Notes: generated by a model not told the origin, from the letters alone. Positions 1 to 8,928 are shown, counted from the stretch's first letter. The stretch: 31,263 nucleotides of DNA from Verrucomicrobiota bacterium (GCA_003219345.1 QHOP01000264.1:1-31263), one strand, 5' to 3'. Program-made: numbers and translations.

Positions 1-2
1 TC

Positions 3-2459
3 GCTCCCATCTCGGTCATGGTTCTTGGCATCGGCTCCTGGCTCTTCTCTCGACAACCAAGATTCAGCCCGTTGGCCTGCGTGCTCGGCAGTCTGGCGGC
101 CGCCCTCAACACCAACGCCTTTTCCGTCAGTTGCTGGGGCCTGCCCGGATGGACCTTCTCGCGGTCCTGCCTGTTTCTGGCTCTGGCGGCGCTGCCAGAT
201 TCTGCGGTGCGTCAGGTCTGGTTGAGAGCGATCCTGGGTGGTCTGGCCGTCGGCTTGGCGCTGACGGACGGCTTCGATGTCGGCGCGATCTTCAGCCTGT
301 ACGTGGCCGCTTACGTGGTTTTTCAATCTTTCACAGCGGAAAGGAACCCGACCAAAAAGTTCGCGACCGCCGCCAGCCGGGTCGCGCTGGTGGCGATCTG
401 CGGCGCCTTGATCGCCGCCCAGGCGCTCACGACTTTGATCGGCACGCAAATCAAGGGCATCGTCGGCATGGAGCAGGACAAACAAACCAAGGAAAGGCGT
501 TGGGACGAGGCGACCAGCGCGAGCCTGCGCAAGGTTGAGGCGCTGCGCATCATTATCCCGGGGTTGTTTGGTTACCGGATGCCCGAGCTTTACGGTGAAC
601 CGGTGGAATCTGCCAACGGCTCGAATTATTGGGGAGCCATGGGACAAAGCCCGGTTACTCTTCGCCACTCCGGCGGCGGCGAGTTCGCCGGCGTGCTGGT
701 CGTGCTCATCGCCGTCTGGGCTTGCGCGCAGTCGTTCCGCAAGCAAAACAACCCGTTTACCGCGGACGAACGGAAGACGGTCTGGTTTTGGGCTGGCGCC
801 GCGATCATCTCCTTGTTGCTGGCCTTCGGAAAATACGCGCCCTTCTACCGGTTGGTCTATGCCCTGCCCTATTTTTCCACCGTCCGCAACCCGTTCAAAT
901 TTCTGCACCCATTCCACGCGGCGCTGGCGATCTTGTTTGCCTATGGCCTTGAAGGGTTGTCCCGCCGTTACTTGTTGGTCAATGCGACGGCGGCAAAGTC
1001 CGCGATCCTCCAAATCCGGAGTTGGTGGAAAACCGCGCCGGCCTTCGACAGGAAATGGACCACGGGTTCCCTCGCCGCTGTCGGCGCCGGTTTGCTGGGC
1101 TGGTTGATTTATGCCGCTTCCAGGAACGAATTAGTCCGCTACCTGCAACAAGCGGGCTTCCCCGACCAGCTCTATCCGCAGTTGGCCGCTTCCATCGCCC
1201 GGTTCAGCCTCGATGAGGTGGGGATGTTCATTCTGTTTCTGGTTCTTTCCATCGCGGTGTTGACTCTAGTCCTGGGCGGCGCGTTCTCCGGGCGGAAAGC
1301 CAAATGGGCCGGCGTCGCTTTGGGACTCCTGCTCGTCATTGATCTCAGCCGAGCGGACGTTCCCTGGATCGTCTATTACAATTACAAAGACAAATACGCG
1401 ACCAACCCGATCCTCGATCTGTTGAAGGACAACGAAGGAGGAACCGGCGCCGCCAAACTGCCGGGGGCAACCTGGGAACGTCGCGTGACCGCCGAGTTGG
1501 TCCCGATGACGCGGACGTTTGTGCTCGAGCCAAAGCTTTATTTTGAATGGCTCCAGCATCATTTCCAGTTCTACCGCATCCAATCGCTCGACATCATTCA
1601 AATGCCGCGCCAGCCGGAGTTCGACGCAGCCTACATGAAAGCATTTCGACCGCCTGAACCGGGTTCACAGGCCGTGACGGCGGAAAGTCTGTGCTCCTTT
1701 CAAGGCGGCCGCCTGTGGCAGCTTACGAACACCAGATACCTGCTTGGTCCGGTTGGCCTGCTCGACATCCTGAATCGAAAGTCGGATCCCCAGCGGCACC
1801 GCTTCCGCATTTATACCCGCTTCAATATCGTGACCAAACCCGGTGTCCGCCTCCCGACCACGCCGGAAGAGGTGAATGCGCTCAAAGCCGAACAACTCAC
1901 CGCCTCGGTGGATACCAACGGCCAGTTCGCCCTGCTCGAATTCGACGGCGCGTTGTCCCGCGCCAAACTCTTCACACAATGGCAGGTGAACACCAACGAT
2001 CCCGCAACCTTGCAGCAGCTCGCAAGTCCGGACTTCGACCCGGCCCAAACGGTCCTGGTCGCCAATGAACTGCCGGCGGCCAATCCGACGAACACCACGC
2101 TTAAGGACGCAGGCGCGGTCGAGTTCGCGCACTACGAACCCAAATTCGTTCGGCTCAACGCCAACGCCGTCGCGGCGTGCGTTCTGCTGCTCAACGATCG
2201 TTTTGACCCGGACTGGAAAGTTCTCGTGGACGGCAAACCCGAGACGCTGCTCCGGTGCAACTACATCATGCGCGGCGTTTATCTGGCGCCCGGCCAGCAC
2301 GTGGTTGAGTTTCACTTTGCGCCCTCCGCCAGGGCGTTTTACGTCAGTCTGGGCAGTCTCATTGCCGGTGTCGCGCTCTGCGGCTTCCTCGTGGTTTCAA
2401 GGCGAAGGTCGGAATCGCCTCCAGAGCAGACTGCCACGAAGCGAGCCGGTAGAAATTGA
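3..2459 (+). CDS. YfhO-family membrane protein, 5' end outside window
   Basis: The reading frame is open from base 3, before the first ATG at 18, so the true start lies upstream. At least 818 residues are present. The first half is strongly hydrophobic with many membrane spans. A large soluble region follows, and the end has the pattern of YfhO-type proteins: a DPDWKVLVDG stretch, then an RGVYLAPGQHVVEF stretch and one last membrane span before a basic tail. YfhO proteins are multi-spanning membrane proteins linked to modification of cell-envelope polymers; the exact reaction here is unknown. The methyltransferase gene starts 33 bases downstream on the same strand, so co-transcription is likely. 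Family assignment is from recognised pattern only. Confidence 0.8.
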   Translation, partial: APISVMVLGIGSWLFSRQPRFSPLACVLGSLAAALNTNAFSVSCWGLPGWTFSRSCLFLALAALPDSAVRQVWLRAILGGLAVGLALTDGFDVGAIFSLYVAAYVVFQSFTAERNPTKKFATAASRVALVAICGALIAAQALTTLIGTQIKGIVGMEQDKQTKERRWDEATSASLRKVEALRIIIPGLFGYRMPELYGEPVESANGSNYWGAMGQSPVTLRHSGGGEFAGVLVVLIAVWACAQSFRKQNNPFTADERKTVWFWAGAAIISLLLAFGKYAPFYRLVYALPYFSTVRNPFKFLHPFHAALAILFAYGLEGLSRRYLLVNATAAKSAILQIRSWWKTAPAFDRKWTTGSLAAVGAGLLGWLIYAASRNELVRYLQQAGFPDQLYPQLAASIARFSLDEVGMFILFLVLSIAVLTLVLGGAFSGRKAKWAGVALGLLLVIDLSRADVPWIVYYNYKDKYATNPILDLLKDNEGGTGAAKLPGATWERRVTAELVPMTRTFVLEPKLYFEWLQHHFQFYRIQSLDIIQMPRQPEFDAAYMKAFRPPEPGSQAVTAESLCSFQGGRLWQLTNTRYLLGPVGLLDILNRKSDPQRHRFRIYTRFNIVTKPGVRLPTTPEEVNALKAEQLTASVDTNGQFALLEFDGALSRAKLFTQWQVNTNDPATLQQLASPDFDPAQTVLVANELPAANPTNTTLKDAGAVEFAHYEPKFVRLNANAVAACVLLLNDRFDPDWKVLVDGKPETLLRCNYIMRGVYLAPGQHVVEFHFAPSARAFYVSLGSLIAGVALCGFLVVSRRRSESPPEQTATKRAGRN

Positions 2460-2492
2460 TCTTGTTCCCTCCCGACTTAAACTCGCCTTGGC

Positions 2493-3257
2493 ATGAGTCA
2501 TCTGAACGCCATTCGCAGCGACGACGCTTACGCGGAAATCCTGGCGAACTGGGACGAAAGATTTTACTTGAAGTACACAGACGCGCTCCGTCCCGCGAAA
2601 CCCGGGGTGCGCCTGCTCGATGTGGGCTGCGGCGTCGGCCAGGTTGTGGCCCGCCTGACCTCCGCAGGATTCGAGGCGCATGGCGTGGACGTTTCCGCGC
2701 CGAACATCGCCAGGGCGCGGAAATTCTCTGAGCGCTGTCAGCTTTACGACGGCCGACATCTGCCGTATCCGGACAATCACTTCGCCGGCGTCGGCGCGCT
2801 CAACGTGCTCGAACACGTCGAGGCCCCGGAGGACTTCATTGGCGAACTCGCGCGCGTCACCGAGCCGGGCGGACGCATCGTCCTCTCCAGCCCGAACTTT
2901 TACCGCGTGCTCGGCTTTCGTGACTATCACCCGCGCATGCGCGGTCTGGCCGCGAAATGGCAGAACTGGAAACGTCTGCGCGAAAAGCGCCGGCAACTGA
3001 AAAACGATCCGGCCTCGGTGCGCTTCGACCGCATGACGCCCATCGTGAAAGAGCCGTTCACGCCCGATGACGACGCCATCGTCGCCACGAATCCGTTGGA
3101 AATGCAATTCTTCCTCGAACGAAACGGCTGCGCCGTCGAAATGCTCTCCTGCACCGATCGCTATGTGGCCGCGCCTTTGGATTGGCTTTTGAACGCGACG
3201 CCGCTCCGCTATTTCATGTTCAACGCGTTCCTGGTTGCTCGAAAGAATGGAAACTGA
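2493..3257 (+). CDS. Class I SAM-dependent methyltransferase
   Basis: A 254-residue cytosolic protein. Motif I of class I methyltransferases (LLDVGCGVG, residues 41-49) binds S-adenosylmethionine. An acidic residue at the end of strand 2 (GVDVS) and the motif IV region (GALNVLEHVEAPEDF) fit the Methyltransf_11 type. The rest of the C-terminal half is rich in basic residues and not diagnostic. It follows the YfhO-like gene by 33 bases on the same strand and may act on a surface polymer or its precursor, but the substrate cannot be read from sequence. The ATG at 2493 is the first in frame and gives a normal N-terminus. Confidence 0.85.
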   Translation: MSHLNAIRSDDAYAEILANWDERFYLKYTDALRPAKPGVRLLDVGCGVGQVVARLTSAGFEAHGVDVSAPNIARARKFSERCQLYDGRHLPYPDNHFAGVGALNVLEHVEAPEDFIGELARVTEPGGRIVLSSPNFYRVLGFRDYHPRMRGLAAKWQNWKRLREKRRQLKNDPASVRFDRMTPIVKEPFTPDDDAIVATNPLEMQFFLERNGCAVEMLSCTDRYVAAPLDWLLNATPLRYFMFNAFLVARKNGN

Positions 3258-3314
3258 AGGCCTGCTTCGGACCTTCCATGGCGATTTCGTTTTCCACAGG
3301 ACCTCAGCGCTCCC

Positions 3315-4070
3315 TTATCCTCGTTGTTTCTTCAGGTGAGTCAGGATTTTGCCGGGAAAATAGGGTAACGCCCTGAGGACTTCCTTGATCATTCGCGGCG
3401 ACATTTCCTGCGGCACCGCGGCTTTGACGTACGCGCGCGGATGCACCAGGTCAACCGGCCCCGCGCAACGGCAGCTTTCCACCGCGGCTGGAAAATCGGC
3501 GACGCGATCCTGCTTGATGAAAACAAACATGTTTTGCGCGTACCACCAGGCCACTTTCTCGTTGCCCCAAATGTGTGCCCGGATGCAGTCGAGGGTTTGA
3601 AAGCCGTTTTCTCGAAAGAAAGCGATCCAGTAGGAGGGCCATTGTTCGTTGAGGTGATGCGTGCCGCCCTGCCCGGGCACGGCGGCGGAAAACACTGAGA
3701 CATCGCTCAACTGGCAAAGATCGCGCACAAATGATTGAGCGCGCGCCGCGGGCAGATGTTCGGCCACTTCCAGGCAGTTTACCAGGTCGAACCGGCGGTC
3801 GAGTCGGAAAGGTTCGGTGAGATCGCGTCGTTCGAATTCCTGCGGTTGGATGAGCAGTTGTTCAATCCTCACGTCGTGTCCGTCGATCCCCAGAACCGCC
3901 GCGCCCGCCTGCTTGTATGCCGCGGCCCAGGTGCCCGAACCGCAGCCGACGTCCACGACGTGGCGGGGGCCGAACAATTTCATTATCAGTGGGACGACTT
4001 CTCGCGCGGACGCCACGGAGTCCTCTTTAATGCTTTGATAATAGCCTGCGGAGTAGGAAGGATTGTTCAT
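3315..4070 (-). CDS. Class I SAM-dependent methyltransferase
   Basis: A 251-residue protein with motif I VVDVGCGSG at residues 38-46, an acidic strand-2 end (GIDGHD) and LVNCLEVAEHL as motif IV. This is the small-molecule or sugar methyltransferase pattern common near envelope polysaccharide genes. It lies tail to tail with the preceding methyltransferase; the two do not look like recent duplicates outside the SAM fold. Its start ATG (4070) is 24 bases from the end of the Nif3-like gene, so the two minus-strand genes probably share a transcript. Substrate unknown. Confidence 0.85.
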   Translation of the reverse strand: MNNPSYSAGYYQSIKEDSVASAREVVPLIMKLFGPRHVVDVGCGSGTWAAAYKQAGAAVLGIDGHDVRIEQLLIQPQEFERRDLTEPFRLDRRFDLVNCLEVAEHLPAARAQSFVRDLCQLSDVSVFSAAVPGQGGTHHLNEQWPSYWIAFFRENGFQTLDCIRAHIWGNEKVAWWYAQNMFVFIKQDRVADFPAAVESCRCAGPVDLVHPRAYVKAAVPQEMSPRMIKEVLRALPYFPGKILTHLKKQRG

Positions 4071-4094
4071 GGTCTGTAGGAGCCGGCGCGTGAA

Positions 4095-4856
4095 TTAAAG
4101 GCCGCTGGGATGGTCAATGAACGTCCAGGGCACCTTGAACTGTTGCGAAAGATGGGCAGCCAGCGCCTTCACACCAAAAGTCTCAGTCGCGTAGTGGCCG
4201 CCGTAAAATACGTTCACGCCGAGTTCTTCCGCCATGGCAAACGTCCAATGCGGCCCTTCGCCCGTGATGAACGTGTCCACGCCTTCCCGCGCGGCCTTCT
4301 TCAATTCACTGCCCGCGCCGCCGGTCACGACGCCAATACGATGGCACAGGCTCGGCCCGCCCGGCGCCAACGTCGGCAGACCGCTCAGCGCGCGCTTCAA
4401 TCGCCCGGCCAATTCCTCGCGTTTCAGACGGGCCTCGGCTTTGTAACCAATGAACTGGCACTTCTCAAAGAAAAACGGCTTCAACTTCTTCAAGCCGAGC
4501 GCGGCGCACAGTTGCGCGTTGTTGCCGAGGCGCGGGTGCGCGTCGAGGGGCAGGTGTGAGCTGTAAACGGCCAGATTGTTTTCCAAAAGCAGCCGCAGCA
4601 ATTCATGGCGCTTGCCGGTCCAGGGATGACTTGGACTCCAAAACAGCCCGTGATGCACTATCATCAGGTCGGCCTTGGCCGCGACCGCCAGCTTGACCGT
4701 CGCGAGGCTCGCATCCACCGCGGCGGCAATGCGCGTGATCGTGCCGCGATTTTCCACTTGCAAACCGTTGACGGCGCCTTCCCAATCCCCGAAGTCGTCC
4801 GTGCGCAATAACCGGTCGCAATGGCGCACGACAGACGCCAAAGAAATCTTTGCCAT
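4095..4856 (-). CDS. Nif3-like dinuclear metal-centre protein
   Basis: The 253-residue product (from the ATG at 4856, which begins MAKISLASVV) matches the NIF3 / GTP cyclohydrolase 1 type 2 family. Visible metal ligands are the VHHG motif (H68, H69), a SHLPLDAHP stretch (H101, D105) and a C-terminal GGHYATE segment; the ITGEG stretch precedes it. Family members form hexamers with two metal ions per subunit; their cellular role is poorly defined. The frame remains open for 33 more codons upstream, but that extension is arginine-rich and unlike the family, so the internal ATG is preferred. It is divergent from speA across a 166-base gap. Confidence 0.9.
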   Translation of the reverse strand: MAKISLASVVRHCDRLLRTDDFGDWEGAVNGLQVENRGTITRIAAAVDASLATVKLAVAAKADLMIVHHGLFWSPSHPWTGKRHELLRLLLENNLAVYSSHLPLDAHPRLGNNAQLCAALGLKKLKPFFFEKCQFIGYKAEARLKREELAGRLKRALSGLPTLAPGGPSLCHRIGVVTGGAGSELKKAAREGVDTFITGEGPHWTFAMAEELGVNVFYGGHYATETFGVKALAAHLSQQFKVPWTFIDHPSGL

Positions 4857-4973
4857 GCGCGAATGGAACCAAAGCAATGTTGCGAAGTAAAACGAGAAAC
4901 GCGGGGCGAAAGATTTTCTCCAAATCCGCGCCCGGACCGCTTCACGTGCCGACAAAAATTTTTCATCACCCTA

Positions 4974-5001
4974 TTGAATTCTGCGACGGCCTCCTTATAG
5001 T
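4974..5001 (+). promoter_or_regulatory. Candidate sigma-70 promoter for speA
   Basis: TTGAAT (4974-4979) and TATAGT (4996-5001) are separated by 16 bases and end 21 bases before the speA ATG. Both hexamers are one or two changes from consensus. No clear Shine-Dalgarno sequence is visible in the short leader. Confidence 0.5.
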
Positions 5002-5022
5002 GCGCTCGTCTGAGTAATTCAA

Positions 5023-6963
5023 ATGAGTGATTCAGCGAACGGCTCCAGGCCCTGGGACATCCAGGCCGCGCGCAGCCTTTACAACATCGACCGTTGGGGC
5101 GCGAAATATTTTGACATCAATGAAGCCGGCCACGTCGTGGCCACGCCCCTGCAGGAAGCCGGCGCCACCGTTGAGCTCACCGACGTGGTCGAAGAGGCCA
5201 AAGCGCGCGGGCTGAAGTTTCCGCTGCTCATCAGCTTCCAGGACATCCTTCGCCATCGCGTTCAGTCCATCAATGAAGCTTTCCGCGGCTCCATCGCCGA
5301 ATTCAATTACCAGGGCAAATACCGCGGCGTATTTCCGATCAAGGTCAACCAACTGCGCGAAGTCGTGGAAGAGATTCTCGACGCCGGCAAACCCTATAAC
5401 TTCGGATTGGAAGTCGGCAGCAAACCGGAATTGTTCGCCGGTCTGGCGCTGCAGCCCGAGCCGGACAGCTTGATCATTTGCAACGGCTATAAAGACCCCA
5501 ACTTCATCCGCATGGCGCTGATGGGAATCAAGCTGGGCAAGAAGGTCATCGTGGTCGTCGAAAAGCTCGAGGAACTGAAGCAAATCATCAGCGTGTCGCG
5601 CCCGTTCGGCGTCGAACCGCTCATCGGCATCCGGTCGCGCTTGCTCAGCAAAGGCGCGGGCAAATGGGCGGACAGCGCGGGCGAAAACGCGAAGTTCGGT
5701 TTGACCACCGTCGAATTGCTCGCCGCGGCCGACCTGCTCAAGGCGGAAAACCTGGCCCACTGTTTCAAGCTGATCCATTTTCACATCGGCTCCCAAGTGC
5801 CGGACATTCTCACCGTCAAAAAAGCCGTGCAGGAAGCCGCCCGGTTCTACGCGAAGCTTTACAAGATGGGCTTCCCGGTCGAATACATCGACGTCGGGGG
5901 CGGCCTCGGTGTCGATTACGACGGCAGCCGATCCGCCTTCGACAGTTCGACCAACTACACGCTGCAGGAATACACCAACGACGTCGTTTATTACATTGGC
6001 GACGTGTGCAACGCCGAGAAAGTGCCGCACCCGGACATCGTCAGCGAAAGCGGCCGCGCCCTCGTCGCGCACCACAGCGTTCTGATCGTGGAGGTCTTCG
6101 GCGCCATTGCCAAAGTCCGGCCCGAGGTGAATTTCACTTATACCGAAAACGAAAATCCGCTGGTCAAGGAATTGTTCGATATTAAAAAGAACCTCTGCAA
6201 GCTGAACAAGCTTGAAGCCTACCACGACGCGCTCGAACGCCGCGAAGACGCGCACAACATGTTCACGTTCGGCGTGCTTGATCTTCCGGACAAAGCGAAA
6301 ATTGAGCACCTCTATTGGGAAATCAGCCAGCAGGTCGTGCAGAGTTTCCGCGGCCAGGCCTACATTCCCGAAGAAATTCGCAAGCTCGAAGACAGCCTCG
6401 GCGATCAATACCTTTGCAACTTCTCCGTTTTCCAGTCGCTGCTCGACCACTGGGCGCTCGGTCAGTTGTTCCCTATCATGCCGATCAGCCGGCTCAACGG
6501 ACGGCCCACCCGCGAGGCAACGCTCGTGGACATCACCTGCGATTCCGACGGCCAAATTAACAAGTTTATCGACCTGCGCGACGTGCGTGACACGCTCGCG
6601 TTGCATGAACTGAACACAAACGGGAACGGGCAGCTCGAGCCGTATTACCTCGGTTTCTTTTTGATGGGCGCTTACCAGGATATCATGGGCGACCTGCACA
6701 ATCTCTTCGGGCGCGTCAATGAAGTGCACGTCTTCCTCGACGCGGATGAGCCAACCGGTTACTACGTCGAAGAAGTCATCGAAGGCAACACCATCAGTCA
6801 AGCGCTCTCCGCCGTGCAGTATGACGAAAACGAGCTGAAACGGCAGATGAAAGCGCAGGTGGACGCCGCCATCAAATCCGACAAACTGAAACCATCGGAA
6901 GCGATGCGCCTGCTCGATGATTATGAGCGCGGCCTCAAGGAATACACTTATCTGACCTTTTGA
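5023..6963 (+). CDS. speA: Biosynthetic arginine decarboxylase
   Basis: A 646-residue PLP enzyme that converts arginine to agmatine, the first step of the agmatine route to putrescine and spermidine. The length matches SpeA (about 630-660). The PLP-binding lysine lies in GVFPIKVNQ (K107), the HFHIGSQ motif spans residues 252-258, and the glycine-rich phosphate loop DVGGGLGVDYDG starts near residue 290. The late TCDSDGQI segment carries the catalytic cysteine and aspartate expected for this fold. The ATG at 5023 gives the standard N-terminus (WDIQAARSLYNIDRWG). No other polyamine gene is visible nearby. Confidence 0.96.
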   Translation: MSDSANGSRPWDIQAARSLYNIDRWGAKYFDINEAGHVVATPLQEAGATVELTDVVEEAKARGLKFPLLISFQDILRHRVQSINEAFRGSIAEFNYQGKYRGVFPIKVNQLREVVEEILDAGKPYNFGLEVGSKPELFAGLALQPEPDSLIICNGYKDPNFIRMALMGIKLGKKVIVVVEKLEELKQIISVSRPFGVEPLIGIRSRLLSKGAGKWADSAGENAKFGLTTVELLAAADLLKAENLAHCFKLIHFHIGSQVPDILTVKKAVQEAARFYAKLYKMGFPVEYIDVGGGLGVDYDGSRSAFDSSTNYTLQEYTNDVVYYIGDVCNAEKVPHPDIVSESGRALVAHHSVLIVEVFGAIAKVRPEVNFTYTENENPLVKELFDIKKNLCKLNKLEAYHDALERREDAHNMFTFGVLDLPDKAKIEHLYWEISQQVVQSFRGQAYIPEEIRKLEDSLGDQYLCNFSVFQSLLDHWALGQLFPIMPISRLNGRPTREATLVDITCDSDGQINKFIDLRDVRDTLALHELNTNGNGQLEPYYLGFFLMGAYQDIMGDLHNLFGRVNEVHVFLDADEPTGYYVEEVIEGNTISQALSAVQYDENELKRQMKAQVDAAIKSDKLKPSEAMRLLDDYERGLKEYTYLTF

Positions 6964-6977
6964 TCAGCGACCCGCGC

Positions 6978-7558
6978 ATGTCCGAGACCGCCCCCAAAAC
7001 CGAACTCATGCGCTCGCTCGGCCGGCTGGTGCGAGGGCTTTCCGCTCTGTTTTGGGGGATGCCCATCGTGCTGGTGGCCTGCGTTCAGACCGCCACCACC
7101 GATTGGATTCGCTCGCTTGGCCCGTACGGCCTCATCGTTCCCGCGGCAACCAACTCGCTGCTGTTTTACGGTCTATGGCTCATGAGCGATTTTCAAAAGC
7201 AGGAGCGGATTTGGATGCTTGCGTTGGAGCGCGCCAAAATCCTCGGACTGGTGAACATCGGCCTGTCGCCGTTTTTGCGCTGGCACCAGCAACTCCAACC
7301 CTGCGCACCGAAACCAAAGTCTTCACTTCGCTGAACGGTCTGTTGCTCGTTTTTATCCCGGCATTTCTCGCGCTTTACTTCACGCTCGTGCAAATCCACA
7401 ACCTCCCCTATTCCCTGGAACTCCTGCTGCGAATATTGCAGCCACTCAGCCCATGGCTCCTGCTGCTTTTGACCCTCCTGCCCGTGGCGATCACCATGTC
7501 GCTGATTTGGAAAATAAAGGAAGCCATTCTCGCCAGCGTGTTCGGGCCGGAGCATTGA
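6978..7558 (+). pseudogene. Membrane protein with a frame break
   Basis: The first frame (ATG at 6978) encodes about 105 residues with two hydrophobic spans (ALFWGMPIVLVAC; LIVPAATNSLLFYGLWLM) and stops at 7334. A second frame, readable from about 7280 to 7558, continues with TLRTETKVFTSLN and two more spans, ending in IWKIKEAILASVF. The two halves together look like one four-span inner-membrane protein. The join lies near 7270-7310 and may be a single-base indel or an indel plus internal deletion. It begins 15 bases after the speA stop and is probably co-transcribed with it. No function is recognised. Confidence 0.6.
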
Positions 7559-7566
7559 TCATTTTC

Positions 7567-7606
7567 GTTCCCCTCACCCCTGCCCTCTCCCGGGGGAGAG
7601 GGAGAA
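7567..7606. repeat. REP-like palindromic repeat
   Basis: CCCTCTCCC (7583-7591) and GGGAGAGGG (7594-7602) form a tight hairpin preceded by CCCCTCACCC. A related copy lies in inverse orientation at 16837-16870. This family is common in high-GC genomes. It directly follows the broken membrane gene and could also end its transcript. Confidence 0.65.
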
Positions 7607-7638
7607 TTGTCCGCTGTCTTTCGGCCGTACACGCGACG

Positions 7639-7653
7639 GAGTTTGCCAAACCA
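7639..7653 (+). repeat. 15-bp direct repeat, left copy
   Basis: GAGTTTGCCAAACCA is identical to 16788-16802. The core GTTTGCCAAAC is palindromic. The two copies lie just outside the variable island, each next to a REP-like element, so they may belong to that repeat family rather than mark an integration event. Confidence 0.5.
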
Positions 7654-7800
7654 AGTCAAGGGACTCTCGAGAAATTTTTGCTGCCGTTCGCTAGCATAGA
7701 TGCCCCTTGATTTTATTGGCGATTCTTCACTTTCAACGTTCAACTTTTCGGACCCACGGTTGGCTGAGATTTGCTACTTTGTGCCCCAAAAAATCAAAAC

Positions 7801-7818
7801 GGTATCAAATGCGGTAGC
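7801..7818 (+). repeat. Candidate att-type direct repeat, left copy
   Basis: GGTATCAAATGCGGTAGC resembles AGTATCAAATGGCGGTATC at 16683-16701, with one gap and two or three mismatches. The right copy sits just upstream of the integrase start codon. The left copy lies about 44 bases beyond the 3' end of the tRNA fragment. It could be an island end, but the match is short. Confidence 0.4.
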
Positions 7819-8329
7819 AGAATTGGGGCCTCATTTCTCGTCGAGATTTCTGACACTGAAATGGCGCTCCCGCCCGGAGTTGAACCGGGATCGGCCGCTT
7901 AGGAGGCGGGTAACAGGAGCGCGCTCGTTGTAATTCCGCTCGCACGCGTTCTTTCATGTCGGTGTATGCAGTATCGATTACCTTCGATAGAGCCGTGACA
8001 TTGACGTCACGGTGGGATCGGAGCTTCACGTGACGCATAAACTTGCCTGTGCCTTCCAACAGACCCTCCGGATCGGCAATTTCGGCACCGCGAAAGAACC
8101 CGACATTCACGTGCGCTTTGAAGGCATTGACGTACCCGAATGCAGCGTCAGCTATACAGGCCGTCGGATGCCCATCATGCAAGAGTTCTCGCACATCGTC
8201 TCCACACTTACGCATAACCTCAAACCAATGCTGCGCGATTATACCCAAGTCTCCTGTGTGCGTCTTCATCCAGGTCTCGATGGCTGGATCACGCTTAACC
8301 GAACCGGAGAACCGCAGGAGCTGATTCAT
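7805..8329 (-). CDS. DUF1801 protein with foreign C-terminus
   Basis: Residues 1 to about 135 are a DUF1801 (YdhG/YjhG-like) domain: the segment FGYVNAFKAHVNVGFFRGAE is followed by DPEGLLEGTGKFMRHVKLR. The fold is small and mixed alpha/beta; the function is not established. After KERVRAEL the frame runs straight into the antisense of nothing native: it reads through the tRNA-Arg fragment (7910-7862) and on to 7805, giving about 40 residues without family similarity. The native stop and the attC site expected behind it are missing. It is the last cassette of the array, and its start is 48 bases from the R' box of the next attC. The break probably removed only the last few native residues. Confidence 0.75.
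   Translation of the reverse strand: MNQLLRFSGSVKRDPAIETWMKTHTGDLGIIAQHWFEVMRKCGDDVRELLHDGHPTACIADAAFGYVNAFKAHVNVGFFRGAEIADPEGLLEGTGKFMRHVKLRSHRDVNVTALSKVIDTAYTDMKERVRAELQRARSCYPPPKRPIPVQLRAGAPFQCQKSRREMRPQFCYRI
7862..7910 (-). tRNA. 3' half of tRNA-Arg(CCT), attachment-site remnant
   Basis: Read on the minus strand, this contains an anticodon arm with loop CTCCTAA (anticodon CCT at 7903-7901), a 4-nt variable region, a T arm (CCCGG, loop TTCAACT, CCGGG), the 3' acceptor strand CGGGAGC, a G discriminator and an encoded CCA. The 5' acceptor strand and D arm are missing; upstream sequence does not pair. The outermost anticodon-stem pair (27-43) is also mismatched, which places the break at about 7910. 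This is the usual footprint of an element integrated into a tRNA 3' end, with the element on the higher-coordinate side. No intact copy was seen elsewhere in the window. Confidence 0.75.
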
Positions 8330-8376
8330 GACTGTTACACAAAAAGCAGAGTGTGGAGAGTAATTTGCATTCTTGG

Positions 8377-8460
8377 GCCTAACGACCCAGCGACGGCGGT
8401 CGCGAGGCGCGGCGATTGCAACCAGAGCACGATGCCGCCGTTCGCTGGAGCGGGTTAGGC
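8377..8460 (-). other. attC site 1 (integron cassette recombination site)
   Basis: On the minus strand R'' is GCCTAAC (8460-8454) and R' is GTTAGGC (8383-8377). The arms pair through R and L (CCAGCGAACGG against CCGTCGCTGG). There is one unpaired A in L'', which sets the orientation. The loop carries the TGCAACC motif on the plus strand. It closes the 8468-8818 cassette. Confidence 0.85.
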
Positions 8461-8467
8461 ATCGTGG

Positions 8468-8818
8468 TCATAACACAAACATGAAAACTAAAACCAGTGA
8501 TGCAATGATGAGAAAGGCTGGAATGTATCCCATGCGCCAATTCTCGACATCAACGTGTGCGTCTTCAACGGTGACCCCATCAATCTGAAACTGGTAGGGA
8601 AAACGATGGCGACGAACCTGCCCCCAACTCAAAACTGCCTGATGCTCCGAACCTCCGTCTGCAAATGTCGCAGAATGTGAACCCGTTATCTTGAACTTCC
8701 CGCCAGTGCGAATGATGCACCGGTCGTCCAAAAAGACATCAATTGAGGCCGTCGTCCAAACAAATCGAGGAACAAGTTTGGCTTGCACTCGAACGGTCTT
8801 ATCGCGCCATGAAGTCAT
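8468..8818 (-). CDS. Cassette protein with C-terminal membrane anchor, unknown function
   Basis: A 116-residue product with a soluble N-terminal part rich in beta-type sequence (RTGGKFKITGSHSATFADGG; FPYQFQIDGVTVEDAHV). One hydrophobic span at the extreme C-terminus (IPAFLIIASLVLVFMFVL) would make it tail-anchored. I do not recognise a family with confidence. The stop codon lies 8 bases before attC 1, and the start is 14 bases after the R' of attC 2, so this is a tightly packed single-gene cassette of about 455 bp with no visible promoter of its own. Confidence 0.75.
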   Translation of the reverse strand: MTSWRDKTVRVQAKLVPRFVWTTASIDVFLDDRCIIRTGGKFKITGSHSATFADGGSEHQAVLSWGQVRRHRFPYQFQIDGVTVEDAHVDVENWRMGYIPAFLIIASLVLVFMFVL

Positions 8819-8831
8819 AACGTGCGACGAT

Positions 8832-8914
8832 GCCTAACGTCCCGCGACCCCGCGCCACCGATGCTCGGATTGCAACCAAGACGCGATCGCGGGGTTCGCT
8901 GCGTCCGGTTGGTT
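8832..8914 (-). other. attC site 2
   Basis: R' is GTTAGGC (8838-8832). R'' is degenerate (AACCAAC, 8914-8908). The inner arms pair well (GCGAACCCCGCG against CGCGGGGTCGC) with one extra A in L''. The loop shares the GATTGCAACCA motif with sites 1 and 6. It closes the 8929-9168 cassette. Confidence 0.8.
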
Positions 8915-8928
8915 CGGCGATTGGGTGC

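Noticed and set aside
5032..6801. 589-residue open frame on the minus strand opposite speA
   Set aside because: It is the antisense of a strongly coding gene, with the D/V/F-rich composition typical of a codon shadow and no domain.
7700..7933. 77-residue plus-strand frame across the tRNA fragment
   Set aside because: The part WRSRPELNRDRPLRRR is the usual false translation of a reversed tRNA 3' end.
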